A stretch of DNA of 44,988 bases, taken from Paracoccaceae bacterium (GTDB lineage: Bacteria > Pseudomonadota > Alphaproteobacteria > Rhodobacterales > Rhodobacteraceae). Below are positions 1 to 9,004 of the stretch, in pieces. Position numbers and translations under genes: made by a program. The notes beneath the pieces were generated by a model. That model saw nothing but the letters and a program-made list of their open reading frames with translations, did no database searches and had not been told where the DNA came from. The DNA is taken from contig JANZZL010000103.1 of assembly GCA_026419405.1 (NCBI GenBank), positions 1 to 44,988 on the forward strand, written 5' to 3'. Every line of letters begins with the position of its first letter. Position 1 is the stretch's first letter.

Positions 1-131
1 GCGCGCGGCCGCAGGGCGCAGACGCCGGGGGCGGCCGCCCGCCGCCTCCTCTCTGGACATCCGCGCCCCCTGTCTGCTTCACTGCCTGCCCGACCGGCGG
101 GCCGGAGCAGCAGGGGGAGGCGGCGCGGCCC
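1..131. other. Leader region upstream of hutC, no gene
   Basis: I see no credible coding sequence here. The only recognisable signal is a purine-rich Shine-Dalgarno stretch, GGGGGAGG at 113-120, about 11 nt before the hutC ATG at 132. No HutC-type GTMTAKAC operator is visible, so autoregulation of hutC is not supported by this sequence. Whatever lies upstream is outside the window. Confidence 0.5.
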
Positions 132-821
132 ATGCCCGCGACCTACCGCGAGATCAAGGCGGACATCCTCGGCCGGATCACCCGGGGCGAATGGCGGCCG
201 GGCAGCGCGATTCCCGGCGAGGCCGAGCTGGCGGCGGCCTATGGCTCGGCGCGGGCCACCGTCAACCGGGCGATGCGGGAACTGGCCGAGGAGGGCATCC
301 TCGAGCGGCGCCGCAAGGCCGGCACGCGGGTGCGGCTCTCGCCCCTGCGCGAGGCGCGCTTCGCCATCCCGCCCGTCCGCGAGGAGATCGAGGCCCGCGG
401 CGCGGCCTATGGCTACGCGCTGATCGAGAGCGCGGTTCTGCCCGCGCCCGACTGGCTCTGCGCGCGGCTCGGCCTGCCCGCGGGGGCGCGGGTGCGGCAC
501 GTCGCCTGCCTACATCTGGCCGATGGCGCGCCCTACCAGCACGAGGACCGCTGGATCAGCCTCGCCCTGCTGCCGCAGGCGGCCGCGGCCGACTTCTCCG
601 CTTCGGGGCCGACCGAGTGGCTGATCGCGCAGATCCCCTTCTCGGAGGTCGAGATCGCCATCGCCGCCGCCGCGGCCGACCCTGCGCTCGCCGCCCGGCT
701 CGGCTGCGCGCCGGGCGAGGCGCTGCTGGTGATCGAGCGGGCGACGCGCTGGAACGGCGCGGCCGTCACCTTCGTGCGGCTCGCCCATCGGCCCGGCCAC
801 CGGATGACGACGCGCTACTGA
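132..821 (+). CDS. hutC: Histidine utilization repressor HutC (GntR family)
   Basis: This is a 229-residue GntR/HutC-subfamily repressor. The N-terminal winged helix (about residues 5-70) has the family pattern GEAELAAAYGSARATVNRAM, followed by the wing segment ILERRRKAGTRV. A UTRA ligand-binding domain follows (about 85-222), with the typical core from YALIESAVLP to the C-terminal FVRLAHRPG. Known HutC proteins bind urocanate and release hut promoters. Here the gene runs towards hutF and the two stops are only 5 nt apart. The matching operator (2226-2237) lies at the other end of hutF, between the divergent hutF and hutI promoters. The ATG at 132 has a strong upstream SD. Function is inferred from family and context, and both agree. 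Confidence 0.93.
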   Translation: MPATYREIKADILGRITRGEWRPGSAIPGEAELAAAYGSARATVNRAMRELAEEGILERRRKAGTRVRLSPLREARFAIPPVREEIEARGAAYGYALIESAVLPAPDWLCARLGLPAGARVRHVACLHLADGAPYQHEDRWISLALLPQAAAADFSASGPTEWLIAQIPFSEVEIAIAAAAADPALAARLGCAPGEALLVIERATRWNGAAVTFVRLAHRPGHRMTTRY

Positions 822-826
822 GGGCT

Positions 827-2200
827 TCACAGCTCCGCGCGCAGCGGCCGGACCGCCCTGCGGTAGGCCGCCAGGATCGCCTCGCGCCGGACGTGGCGGC
901 CGCCGGTCACGAGGTGCCGCCCGGCCGACCAGACCTCGGCCACCATGGCGCCGTCGCCGGCGAAGGCGAAGGCGTCGATCAGCGTGTCGCCGGCGAGGCC
1001 CTCGAGGTCGGGATGCGCGGTGTCGAGCGCGAGCAGATCCGCCCAGGCGCCCGGCTCGATCCGCCCCGCGCCCCGCCCCGCCGCCCGCGCGCCGCCGCGC
1101 GCGGCGTCCTCGAGGATCCGCCGGCCGGTGGAGCGCCCGGGCGTGGCCAGCGCCGCGCGGCTGTGGTCGCGCAGCCGCTGCGAGGTGTCGAGCTGGCGCA
1201 CCTCCTCGGCGAGCGAGATGCGGATGTTGCTGTCCGAACCGAGCGCGACGGCGCCCCCTGCCCCCAGCCAGCGCACGCCGTCGAAGATGCCGTCGCCGAG
1301 GCTCGCCTCGGTCAGCGGGCAGAGCCCGGCCACCGTGCCGGTGGCGGCGAGCGCCCGGGTCTCGTGCGGCCGCATCTGGGTGAGGTGGATCAGGCACCAG
1401 CGCGGGCCGGGGTCGAGGTTCTCGAGCACCCAGTCCACCGGCCGGGCGCCGAGCGCGGCCTCGACCTCGGCCACCTCGGCCACGGTCTCGGCCAGGTGCA
1501 TGTGCACGGGCGCCCCGGGGCGCAGCGCGGCAAGCGCGGGGATCTCGCCGGGCGGGACGGCGCGCAGCGAATGCGGCGCCACGCCCAGCACCGAGTCGGC
1601 AGGCAACGCCGCCATCGCCGCGGCCGCGCCCTCGACGAGGCGCGCGAAGCGGTCGGGGTCGTTGCCGAAGCGGCGCTGGCCGGGGCCGAGCGGGCGCCGG
1701 TCGAGCCCGCCGAAGCGGTAGGCCACCGGCAGGAGCGTGAGCCCGATGCCGCTGGTCCGCGCCGCCGCGACGATCCGGGCCGACATCTCGGCAAGCTCGC
1801 CGTAGGGCGTGCCGTCGGGCTGGTGGTGGAGGTAGTGGAACTCCACGCTCGCCCCGAAGCCGGCCTCGAGCATCTCCATCTGCACGAAGGCGGCGATCGC
1901 CTCGACCTGCTCGGGCGTCAGGCGGTCGAGGAAGGCATACATGAGCCTGCGCCAGGTCCAGAAGCTGTCGGCGGCCTCGGCGCCGCGCCGTTCGGTCAGC
2001 CCGGCCATGGCGCGCTGGAAGGCGTGAGAATGGCAGTTGGCCGGGGCTGGCAGCAGCGCGCCGACCCGCAGGGCGCCGCCCTGCCCGGCGCCGGCACCGG
2101 GCCGGACCGCGGCGATGCGCCCGTCGGCGCCCACCTCCACCAGGACGTCGCGCCCCCAGCCCGAGGGGAGAAGCGCCTGCTGCGCCAGGATCTGCTGCAT
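827..2200 (-). CDS. hutF: Formimidoylglutamate deiminase HutF
   Basis: This 457-residue amidohydrolase converts N-formimino-L-glutamate to N-formyl-L-glutamate and ammonia, the fourth step of the five-step histidine pathway. Expected metal and catalytic residues are visible: NCHSHAF (H57, H59), HMHLAE (H235, E238), H272 in WCLIHLTQ, and D323 in LGSDSN. The motif [12 protein letters not shown] is also characteristic. I place the start at ATG 2200 ([12 protein letters not shown]) rather than upstream frames because it begins at the conserved beta strand and gives the usual family length of about 450. It is transcribed alone, divergently from hutIHGU, with the HutC box in the shared promoter region. 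Its 3' end abuts that of hutC. Confidence 0.95.
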   Translation of the reverse strand: MQQILAQQALLPSGWGRDVLVEVGADGRIAAVRPGAGAGQGGALRVGALLPAPANCHSHAFQRAMAGLTERRGAEAADSFWTWRRLMYAFLDRLTPEQVEAIAAFVQMEMLEAGFGASVEFHYLHHQPDGTPYGELAEMSARIVAAARTSGIGLTLLPVAYRFGGLDRRPLGPGQRRFGNDPDRFARLVEGAAAAMAALPADSVLGVAPHSLRAVPPGEIPALAALRPGAPVHMHLAETVAEVAEVEAALGARPVDWVLENLDPGPRWCLIHLTQMRPHETRALAATGTVAGLCPLTEASLGDGIFDGVRWLGAGGAVALGSDSNIRISLAEEVRQLDTSQRLRDHSRAALATPGRSTGRRILEDAARGGARAAGRGAGRIEPGAWADLLALDTAHPDLEGLAGDTLIDAFAFAGDGAMVAEVWSAGRHLVTGGRHVRREAILAAYRRAVRPLRAEL

Positions 2201-2225
2201 GGTCGGCGGCCCTTGACACGGTAAT

Positions 2226-2237
2226 ATGTATAGACAT
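2226..2237. promoter_or_regulatory. Predicted HutC operator between hutF and hutI
   Basis: The sequence ATGTATAGACAT has inverted ATGT/ACAT arms around a GTATAGAC core. The core fits the published HutC-subfamily GntR consensus GTMTAKAC at every position. It lies in an AT-rich island (about 2218-2250), 26 nt before the hutF start and 38 nt before the hutI start, so one repressor dimer could block both divergent promoters. The operator match is read directly from the sequence. Binding by the HutC at 132-821 is inferred from family and neighbourhood. Confidence 0.8.
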
Positions 2238-2274
2238 AATACACGATACCTCGGACCGGACAAGGGCGGCGGCG

Positions 2275-3465
2275 GTGATCCTCGGCAATGCGATGCTCGC
2301 GACCATGACCGCCGGCGGCTACGGGCTGGTGGAGCGGGGCGCCGTGGCGATCGCGGGCGGCCGGATCGCCTGGGTCGGGGCCGGGCGCGACCTGCCCGCC
2401 GGAACGCCGGGCGAGCACATCGACCTCTGCGGCCGCCTCGTCACGCCCGGCCTGATCGACTGCCATACCCATGCGGTCTTCGCCGGCAGCCGCGCGCGCG
2501 AGTTCGAGCTGCGGCTTGGCGGCGCGAGCTACGAGGAGGTGGCGCGCGCCGGGGGCGGCATCGTCTCGACGGTGCGGGCGACGCGGGCGGCGGACGAGGC
2601 GGCGCTGCTCGCCGCCGCCCTGCCGCGGGTGGACCGGATGCTGGCGGGCGGCGCGACGACCATCGAGATCAAGTCGGGCTACGGGCTCGACCGCGAGACC
2701 GAGCTTGCCATGCTGCGCGTGGCCCGCCGGATCGGGCGGGAGCGTCCGGTCTCGGTCGTCACCACCTTCCTCGGCGCCCATGCGGTGCCGCCCGAGTTCG
2801 CCGGCCAGGCGGATGCCTACATCGACGAGGTGGCGATCCCCGCGCTCGCGGCCGCCCATGCCGAGAGGCTGGTCGATGCCGTGGACGGCTTCTGCGAGGG
2901 CATCGCCTTCTCGCCCGGCCAGATCGAACGGGTCTTCGCGGCGGCGAAGGATCTGGGCCTGCCGGTCAAGCTGCATGCCGAACAGCTCTCGAACACGGGC
3001 GGCGCGGCGCTCGCCGCGCGGCACGGGGCGCTGTCGGCCGACCATCTGGAATGGCTCGACGCCGCGGGCATCGCGGCGATGGCGGCCGCGGGCACCGTGG
3101 CGGTGCTGCTGCCCGGCGCCTTCTACACCCTGCGCGAGACGAGGCTGCCCCCGGTCGCGGCGCTGCGGGCGGCCGGCGTGCCGATGGCGGTGGCGACCGA
3201 CTGCAACCCCGGCTCATCGCCGATGGAGTCGCTGCCGCTGGCGATCAACATGGCCTGCACGCTGTTCCGCCTGACGCCGGAGGAGGCGCTGGCGGGCGCC
3301 ACCGTGCAGGCTGCCCGGGCGCTGGGGCTGGCCGACCGGGGCCGGATCTCGCCGGGGCTCAGGGCCGACCTCGCGGTGTGGGAGGCCGACCACCCCGCGG
3401 AGATCGCCTACCGCATCGGCGGTCCGCCGCTCCATTCCCGCATCGTCGGAGGTGCCCCGTGCTGA
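2275..3465 (+). CDS. hutI: Imidazolonepropionase HutI
   Basis: This 396-residue zinc amidohydrolase opens imidazolone-5-propionate to formiminoglutamate. Diagnostic features are [16 protein letters not shown] (metal histidines H64 and H66), [30 protein letters not shown] and [11 protein letters not shown]. The length matches the family (about 400). The start is GTG 2275, preceded by AAGGG about 9 nt upstream; the family motif MIL.NA.LATM begins exactly there. It is the first gene of the hutIHGU operon. Its last 7 nt overlap the GTG start of hutH, indicating translational coupling. Expression is probably controlled by the HutC box 38 nt upstream. Confidence 0.96.
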   Translation: MILGNAMLATMTAGGYGLVERGAVAIAGGRIAWVGAGRDLPAGTPGEHIDLCGRLVTPGLIDCHTHAVFAGSRAREFELRLGGASYEEVARAGGGIVSTVRATRAADEAALLAAALPRVDRMLAGGATTIEIKSGYGLDRETELAMLRVARRIGRERPVSVVTTFLGAHAVPPEFAGQADAYIDEVAIPALAAAHAERLVDAVDGFCEGIAFSPGQIERVFAAAKDLGLPVKLHAEQLSNTGGAALAARHGALSADHLEWLDAAGIAAMAAAGTVAVLLPGAFYTLRETRLPPVAALRAAGVPMAVATDCNPGSSPMESLPLAINMACTLFRLTPEEALAGATVQAARALGLADRGRISPGLRADLAVWEADHPAEIAYRIGGPPLHSRIVGGAPC

Positions 3466-4985
3466 CGCTCACCCCCGGTGCAACCACGCTCGCCACCCTC
3501 GAGACGCTCTGGCAGACCGAGGCGCCCGCCCGGCTCGACCCCGGCTGCCGGCCCCCGGTGGAGGCCGCCGCCGCGGCGATCGGCAGGGCGGCGCGGGGCG
3601 AGGCCGCCGTCTACGGCGTCAACACCGGCTTCGGCAAGCTCGCCTCGGTCAGGATCGCGCCAGCGGACACCGCGACGCTCCAGCGCAACCTGATCCTGTC
3701 GCATTGCGCCGGCGTGGGCGCGCCCGTGCCGCGCGCCATCGCCCGACTGATGATGGCGCTGAAGCTCCTCTCGCTGGGGCGCGGCGCCTCGGGCGTGCGC
3801 TGGGAGATCGTGACCCTGCTCGAGGCGATGCTCGCGCGCGGGGTGACGCCGGTGATCCCGGCGCAGGGCTCGGTCGGGGCCTCGGGCGACCTCGCGCCGC
3901 TGGCCCACATGACGGCGGTGATGATCGGCGCGGGCGAGGCGGAGGTGGGCGGCGCGGTCCTGCCGGGCGCCGAGGCGCTCGCGCGGGCGGGGCTTGCGCC
4001 GGTCACGCTCGGCCCCAAGGAGGGGCTTGCGCTGATCAACGGCACGCAGTTCTCCACCGCCTTCGCGCTCGCGGGCCTGTTCGGCGCCTGGGGCGCGGCG
4101 CGAGCGGCGCTGGTCACCGGCGCGCTCTCGACCGACGCGATCATGGGCTCGACCGCGCCGCTCCTGCCGGAGATCCACGCGCTGCGCGGCCATGCCGGGC
4201 AGATCGAGGCGGCTGCCGCGATGCGGGCGCTGCTCGAGGGCTCGGCGATCCGCGAGAGCCATCGCGAGGGCGACACCCGGGTGCAGGACCCCTACTGCAT
4301 CCGCTGCGCCCCGCAGGTCGCCGGCGCGGCGATGGACGTCCTGCGCATGGCGGGACGGACGCTCGAGACCGAGGCCAATGCCGCGACCGACAACCCGCTG
4401 GTGCTGCCCGACGGCGCGATCGTCTCGGGCGGCAACTTCCACGCCGAGCCCGTGGGCTTCGCCGCCGACATGATCGCGCTCGCCATCGCCGAGATCGGCG
4501 CCATCGCCCAGCGCCGGGTGGCGCTGATGGTGGACCCCACGCTCAGCTTCGACCTGCCGCCGTTCCTGACGCCCGATCCGGGGCTCAACTCGGGCCTGAT
4601 GATCGCCGAGGTGACGAGCGCCGCGCTGATGAGCGAGAACAAGCACCTCGCCACGCCCACGGTGACCGATTCCACCCCGACCTCGGCCAACCAGGAGGAC
4701 CACGTGAGCATGGCCGCGCACGGGGCGCGGCGGCTCGGGCCCATGGTGGCGAATCTCGAGCGGATCCTCGGGATCGAGGCGCTCTGCGCCGCCCAGGGTG
4801 TGGAGTTCCGCGCGCCGCTCCTGACCTCGGCGCCATTGCAGGCCGTGCTGGCGCGGCTCAGGGCCGAGGTGCCGGCGCTGGCCGAGGACCGCTTCCTCGC
4901 CCCCGACCTCGAGGCGGCGGCCGGGCTCGTCCGCTCGGGCGCGCTCGCCGAGGCGGCGGGCATCGGGTTGCCGGCGCTGGCATGA
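3459..4985 (+). CDS. hutH: Histidine ammonia-lyase HutH
   Basis: HutH deaminates L-histidine to urocanate, the committed step of the pathway. The 508-residue protein carries the Ala-Ser-Gly triad (A141-S142-G143, in [14 protein letters not shown]) that cyclises to the MIO electrophile. It also has the catalytic-tyrosine motif YGVNTGFG at residues 52-59. Other family motifs are [34 protein letters not shown] and [11 protein letters not shown]. The start is GTG 3459, with GGAGGTG just upstream, overlapping the hutI stop by 7 nt. The stop overlaps the hutG start as ATGA at 4982-4985. Codon use and length are normal for the family. Confidence 0.97.
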   Translation: MLTLTPGATTLATLETLWQTEAPARLDPGCRPPVEAAAAAIGRAARGEAAVYGVNTGFGKLASVRIAPADTATLQRNLILSHCAGVGAPVPRAIARLMMALKLLSLGRGASGVRWEIVTLLEAMLARGVTPVIPAQGSVGASGDLAPLAHMTAVMIGAGEAEVGGAVLPGAEALARAGLAPVTLGPKEGLALINGTQFSTAFALAGLFGAWGAARAALVTGALSTDAIMGSTAPLLPEIHALRGHAGQIEAAAAMRALLEGSAIRESHREGDTRVQDPYCIRCAPQVAGAAMDVLRMAGRTLETEANAATDNPLVLPDGAIVSGGNFHAEPVGFAADMIALAIAEIGAIAQRRVALMVDPTLSFDLPPFLTPDPGLNSGLMIAEVTSAALMSENKHLATPTVTDSTPTSANQEDHVSMAAHGARRLGPMVANLERILGIEALCAAQGVEFRAPLLTSAPLQAVLARLRAEVPALAEDRFLAPDLEAAAGLVRSGALAEAAGIGLPALA

Positions 4986-5866
4986 CGCCGGTCGAGGTGA
5001 TCCGCGGCGAGGGGCCGGTGGTGCTCGGCCAGCCGCACGGCGGGACCTTCCTGCCGCAGGACGTGGCCCGGCGGCTGAATCCGACCGGGCGCGCGCTCGC
5101 CGACACCGACTGGCACATCGCGCGGCTCTACGACGGGCTCCTGCCGGGCGCGACCGTGGTGCGCGCGACCTTCCACCGCTACGTGATCGACGCCAACCGC
5201 CCGCCGTCGGGCGAGAGCCTCTATCCGGGGCAGAACAGCACCGGCCTCGTGCCGCTGACCGACTTCGACGGCCGTCCGATCTGGCAGGAACCGCCCGACG
5301 CGGCCGAGGTGGCCCGGCGGCTCGAGACCTTCCATGCGCCCTACCACGCGGCGCTCGCGGCGGAACTGGAGCGGGTGCGGGCAGGCCACGGGTTCGCCAT
5401 CCTCTGGGACTGCCACTCGATCCGCTCCGAGATCCCGTTCCTCTTCGAGGGGCGGCTGCCCGACCTCAACATCGGCACGAACGGCGGCATCTCCTGCGAC
5501 CCCGCCCTCGAGGCGCTGGTCGCCGGGGGCTGCGGGCTCGGCGCGCCGGAGGCGCGCGCCCGGCCCGGCCTTGGGCGCGTTCCGCGCGCGGATCGGGAGG
5601 CGCACCGGGCGCGAACCGGTCGGCAAGCGGAGCGGCACGACGGGCGCTTTACCGCCGTGCTCAACGGCCGCTTCCGGGGCGGCTGGTGCACGCGCCACTA
5701 CGGCCGGCCCGCCGAGGGCCTGCACGCGATCCAGATGGAGATCGCCCAGCGCGCCTACCTCGCCACCGAGGCGCCGCCCTGGGCCTATTCCGAGGCCCGC
5801 GCCGCGCCGCTGCGGGCGCATCTGGCCCGCATCCTCGCCGCCCTTGCCGCATGGAGGCCCGCATGA
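4982..5866 (+). CDS. hutG: N-formylglutamate deformylase HutG, with an unusual insertion
   Basis: HutG hydrolyses N-formyl-L-glutamate to glutamate and formate, the last Hut step when HutF is used. Family motifs are QPHGG (residues 14-18), [48 protein letters not shown] and TRHYGRP. It overlaps hutH upstream (ATGA) and hutU downstream (ATGA at 5863). At 294 residues it is longer than the usual 260-270. The excess is an Arg-rich stretch of about 33 residues between CDPALE and AVLNGRF (roughly nt 5540-5645). In that stretch A/T-ending codons are frequent, whereas the next frame has almost pure G/C third positions. This may be a genuine insertion, a pair of compensating indels or an assembly problem. 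The fold-defining motifs on both sides are intact. Confidence 0.9.
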   Translation: MTPVEVIRGEGPVVLGQPHGGTFLPQDVARRLNPTGRALADTDWHIARLYDGLLPGATVVRATFHRYVIDANRPPSGESLYPGQNSTGLVPLTDFDGRPIWQEPPDAAEVARRLETFHAPYHAALAAELERVRAGHGFAILWDCHSIRSEIPFLFEGRLPDLNIGTNGGISCDPALEALVAGGCGLGAPEARARPGLGRVPRADREAHRARTGRQAERHDGRFTAVLNGRFRGGWCTRHYGRPAEGLHAIQMEIAQRAYLATEAPPWAYSEARAAPLRAHLARILAALAAWRPA

Positions 5867-7548
5867 CGAACCCCCGCCACAACCTGCGCGACGTCTATCC
5901 GCCGACCGGCCCCGAGCGGAGCTGCAAGACCTGGGGCGCCGAGGCCGCGATGCGGATGCTGATGAACAACCTGCACCCGGACGTGGCCGAGAACCCGCAT
6001 GAACTGGTGGTCTATGGCGGCATCGGGCGCGCCGCCCGCACCTGGGACGACTTCGACCGGATCGTGGCGAGCCTCAAGGACCTCGAGGCCGACGAGACGC
6101 TGGTCGTCCAGTCCGGCAGGCCCGTCGCCATCGTCCGCACGCATGCGGACGCCCCGCGCGTGCTGATCGCGAACTCGAACCTCGTGCCGCGCTGGGCCAC
6201 CTGGGCGCATTTCAACGAACTCGACCGCAAGGGCCTCATGATGTACGGCCAGATGACGGCCGGGTCCTGGATCTACATCGGCACGCAGGGCATCGTGCAG
6301 GGCACCTACGAGACCTTCGCCGAGGCCGGGCGCCAGCATTATGGCGGGAACCTCAGGGGCAGGTGGATCCTGACCGGCGGCCTCGGCGGCATGGGCGGCG
6401 CGCAGCCGCTCGCCGCAGTGATGGCGGGCGCCTGCTGCCTGGCCGTCGAGGTGGACGAGGCCCGGATCGATTTCCGCATGCGCACCAGATACCTGGACGC
6501 GAAAGCGCATACCCTGGATGAAGCCCTGGCCATGATCGCCGGCTGGACAGCGAAGGGCGAGGCGAAGTCGGTGGGCCTTCTGGGCAACGCCGCCGATGTC
6601 TTCCCGGAACTCCTGCGCCGGATGCGCGCGGGCGGCCCGCGCCCCGACATCGTGACCGACCAGACCAGCGCGCATGATCCGCTGCACGGCTATTGCCCGG
6701 CGGGCTGGAGCGTCGCCGAATGGCGCGCCAGGCAGGAGACCGACCCGGCGGCGGTGGAACGGGCCGCGCGCGCCAGCATGCGCGCCCATGTCGAGGCGAT
6801 GGTGGGCTTCTGGAACGCAGGGATTCCGACGCTCGACTACGGCAACAACATCCGCCAGGTGGCGAAGGAGGAAGGGTTCGAGAACGCCTTCGCCTTCCCC
6901 GGCTTCGTGCCGGCCTATATCCGCCCGCTGTTCTGCAAGGGCATCGGCCCGTTCCGCTGGTGCGCGCTCTCGGGCGACCCCGAGGACATCCGCAGGACGG
7001 ATGCGGCGATGAAGCGGCTGTTCCCCGACAACGCGCATCTGCACCGCTGGCTCGACATGGCGGGCGAGCGCATCGCCTTCCAGGGCCTGCCGGCGCGGAT
7101 CTGCTGGATCGGGCTTGGCGACCGGCACCGGGCGGGGCTGATGTTCAACGAGATGGTCGCGCGCGGCGAGCTGAAGGCGCCCATCGTGATCGGGCGGGAT
7201 CATCTCGATTCCGGCTCGGTCGCCTCGCCCAACCGCGAGACGGAAGGGATGAAGGACGGCTCGGATGCGGTCTCCGACTGGCCGCTCCTGAACGCGCTGG
7301 TGAACACCGCCTCGGGCGCGACCTGGGTCTCGATCCACCACGGCGGCGGGGTCGGCATGGGCTTCAGCCAGCACGCGGGCGTCGTCATCGTCGCCGACGG
7401 GACGCCCGAGGCCGCGCGGCGGCTGGAGCGCGTGTTGTGGAACGACCCGGCCTCGGGCGTCTGGCGCCATGCGGATGCGGGCTACGAGAGCGCGATCCAG
7501 TGCGCCAAGGACCACGGTCTGCGCCTGCCGGCGATCCTCGGGAACTGA
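5863..7548 (+). CDS. hutU: Urocanate hydratase HutU
   Basis: HutU is an NAD-dependent enzyme converting urocanate to imidazolone propionate. I assign ATG 5863 ([16 protein letters not shown]), which gives 561 residues, the normal length; the frame is open further upstream, but that part lies inside hutG. Diagnostic features are [16 protein letters not shown], the nucleotide-binding [26 protein letters not shown], the active-site cysteine region [17 protein letters not shown], and [15 protein letters not shown]. It is the last gene of hutIHGU, coupled to hutG by ATGA. The next gene (pcaB-like) converges, leaving only 24 nt, so any terminator must lie in coding sequence. Confidence 0.97.
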   Translation: MTNPRHNLRDVYPPTGPERSCKTWGAEAAMRMLMNNLHPDVAENPHELVVYGGIGRAARTWDDFDRIVASLKDLEADETLVVQSGRPVAIVRTHADAPRVLIANSNLVPRWATWAHFNELDRKGLMMYGQMTAGSWIYIGTQGIVQGTYETFAEAGRQHYGGNLRGRWILTGGLGGMGGAQPLAAVMAGACCLAVEVDEARIDFRMRTRYLDAKAHTLDEALAMIAGWTAKGEAKSVGLLGNAADVFPELLRRMRAGGPRPDIVTDQTSAHDPLHGYCPAGWSVAEWRARQETDPAAVERAARASMRAHVEAMVGFWNAGIPTLDYGNNIRQVAKEEGFENAFAFPGFVPAYIRPLFCKGIGPFRWCALSGDPEDIRRTDAAMKRLFPDNAHLHRWLDMAGERIAFQGLPARICWIGLGDRHRAGLMFNEMVARGELKAPIVIGRDHLDSGSVASPNRETEGMKDGSDAVSDWPLLNALVNTASGATWVSIHHGGGVGMGFSQHAGVVIVADGTPEAARRLERVLWNDPASGVWRHADAGYESAIQCAKDHGLRLPAILGN

Positions 7549-7572
7549 GGGCCTCGCGTCGCCGCCGACCCG

Positions 7573-8634
7573 CTAGCCCGGCGCGCCGATCCGCTCGACC
7601 GCGCCGAGCAGCCGCAGCCCGTGGGCGAGCGCCGCGCCCGTCGCCTCGGCCATCGCGGGCAGCGTGAGCCATTCCAGCGCCCAGGCCGCGCCCGAGCGTT
7701 CCTGCTCGTGCAGCATGGCCTGCGCGAGGAGCCCCTGCTGGGCCGCGACGAAGCGCGCGAGCGCCACCATGCATTCGGCCGCCACCGGGTTCTGCTTGTG
7801 CGGCATGGCCGAGGAGCCGCCGCCCCCGGCAAGGGCGATCTCGTCCAGCCCCTGCTGGGCCATGAGGGCCACGTCCTGGCCGATCTTGCCGGCGGTTCCG
7901 GCGACCAGCGTCAGCCAGTGGCCGAAGGCGACCATCGGGCTGCGGTCGGTGTGCCAGACCGGGCCGAGCGCCAGGCCAAGCGCACGCGCCGCGGCCTCGG
8001 CGACCTCGGCGGCCCGGCCCTCGGGCGCGTCGCGCAGGCCCACCGCGCCGCCGATCTGCGCCCGCCCGATCTCGGTCCGCAGCCCCGCCAGCCGGGCGAG
8101 ATGGTCGGCGAGCGGGCGGCGCCAGGCGGCAAGCCGGAGCTCGACCGTCGCCGGAAGCGCGGCCTGCATGCGGGTGCGGGCGGTGAGCGGGCGGGTGCCG
8201 AAGCGCCGCGACAGCTCGTCGATGCACGCGCCGAGCGCCCGCAGGCGGCCCTCCAGATGCCCGGCCACCGCGAGAAGCGTCAGCACCATCGCGCTGTCGA
8301 TCACGTCCTGGCTGGTCGCGCCGGTGTGGATCGCCGCCGCGGCGCCGGGCGGAAGGCCCCGCCGCAGCGCCGCAACGAGGCCCGGCACGGGAAGCCCGTC
8401 GCGCAGGCTCGCCGCGGCAAAGGCATCCGGCCCGGCGGCATGGCCCTCGATCGCGGCGAGCGCGGCATCCGCGTCGCCCGGCGCGACCGCGCCCGCCGCC
8501 GCCAGCGCGCGCGTCCAGGCCGCCTCGAAGGCGCACATCCGTGCAAGGAAGGCGGGCGCGGCGAATTCCGCCGCGATCGCGGGGTCGCGGAAGAGCTCGC
8601 CGAACAGGCCCGAGGCGGTGAAGGCATTGGTCAT
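7573..8634 (-). CDS. pcaB: 3-carboxy-cis,cis-muconate cycloisomerase (PcaB-like)
   Basis: This 353-residue member of the fumarase/aspartase/adenylosuccinate lyase superfamily has the signature GSSAMPHKQNPVAAE and the upstream motif IHTGATSQDVIDSA. The C-terminal LHEQERSGAAWALEWLTLP is typical of PcaB, which lactonises 3-carboxymuconate in the protocatechuate branch of the beta-ketoadipate pathway. The start is ATG 8634, with a weak AAGG upstream. No other pca gene (pcaC, D, G, H, Q) is in the window, so this copy stands alone between hutU and the H-NOX/GGDEF pair. The lyase superfamily is certain. The PcaB assignment is likely, but another superfamily substrate cannot be excluded. Confidence 0.82.
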   Translation of the reverse strand: MTNAFTASGLFGELFRDPAIAAEFAAPAFLARMCAFEAAWTRALAAAGAVAPGDADAALAAIEGHAAGPDAFAAASLRDGLPVPGLVAALRRGLPPGAAAAIHTGATSQDVIDSAMVLTLLAVAGHLEGRLRALGACIDELSRRFGTRPLTARTRMQAALPATVELRLAAWRRPLADHLARLAGLRTEIGRAQIGGAVGLRDAPEGRAAEVAEAAARALGLALGPVWHTDRSPMVAFGHWLTLVAGTAGKIGQDVALMAQQGLDEIALAGGGGSSAMPHKQNPVAAECMVALARFVAAQQGLLAQAMLHEQERSGAAWALEWLTLPAMAEATGAALAHGLRLLGAVERIGAPG

Positions 8635-9000
8635 GGCGCGACCTTGCGGCGGCAGGCGCGCCGAGACAAGGGGCCGGTTCCTGCCGCGCAGGGCGGCGGA
8701 CGGGGCGGCAGAGGCCGCCCGGGTCGGCAGCGGCCGAGCCGGTTCCCCGGTGCGGGGGCCAGGCGGTGCTCCCTCCGGCGCGGGCGGCGCGCGAGACGGT
8801 GCCCGCTCCGCGCGCTGCCCGCCGACACAGCCGCCCCCGCCAGCGGGTGCCCGACGGCGGTTTCGGGCGCGCGCGACTTCAGCGATGCTGAACACGTCCG
8901 GCTGGATGGCGGCGATGGCGGGTTCCGGCGCGCGCGGCTTCAGCGATGCTGAACACGTCCGGCTGGATGGCGGCGATGGCGGGTTCCGGCGCGCGCGGCT
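8635..9000. other. Gene-free stretch between pcaB and the GGDEF gene
   Basis: These 366 nt lie upstream of pcaB and downstream of the GGDEF gene, both on the minus strand. Nothing codes convincingly on either strand. The half nearer the GGDEF gene is occupied by the 61-bp tandem repeat described separately. The rest (8635-8865) is featureless GC-rich sequence that should contain the pcaB promoter, but I cannot point to a convincing -35/-10 pair. Confidence 0.5.
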
Positions 9001-9004
9001 TCAG
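8866..9004. repeat. 61-bp tandem repeat, two full copies plus a partial, each with a perfect dyad
   Basis: The unit occurs at 8866-8926 and 8927-8987, and its first 17 nt recur at 8988-9004. The two full copies differ at only one position (A at 8876, G at 8937). Each full unit contains TTCAGCGATGCTGAA, a perfect 6-bp inverted repeat (TTCAGC/GCTGAA) around GAT. The partial third copy overlaps the 3' end of the GGDEF gene (stop at 9001-9003). Since 61 is not a multiple of three, the array does not encode a repeated peptide. The near identity suggests recent duplication, or maintenance as a protein-binding or RNA hairpin element. Confidence 0.9.

Noticed and set aside
1381-1400. HutF motif HLTQ instead of the HATH seen in some homologues looked like a lost catalytic residue.
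   Set aside because: The catalytic His (H272) is the first residue of the motif and is present. The other metal ligands are intact and the spacing matches the characterised enzyme, so the change is not clearly significant.
5686-5862. A longer N-terminus for HutU inside hutG.
   Set aside because: Family members start at MTNPRHN-type sequence. The ATGA overlap with hutG at 5863 gives the right length, and the upstream codons are in the hutG region.
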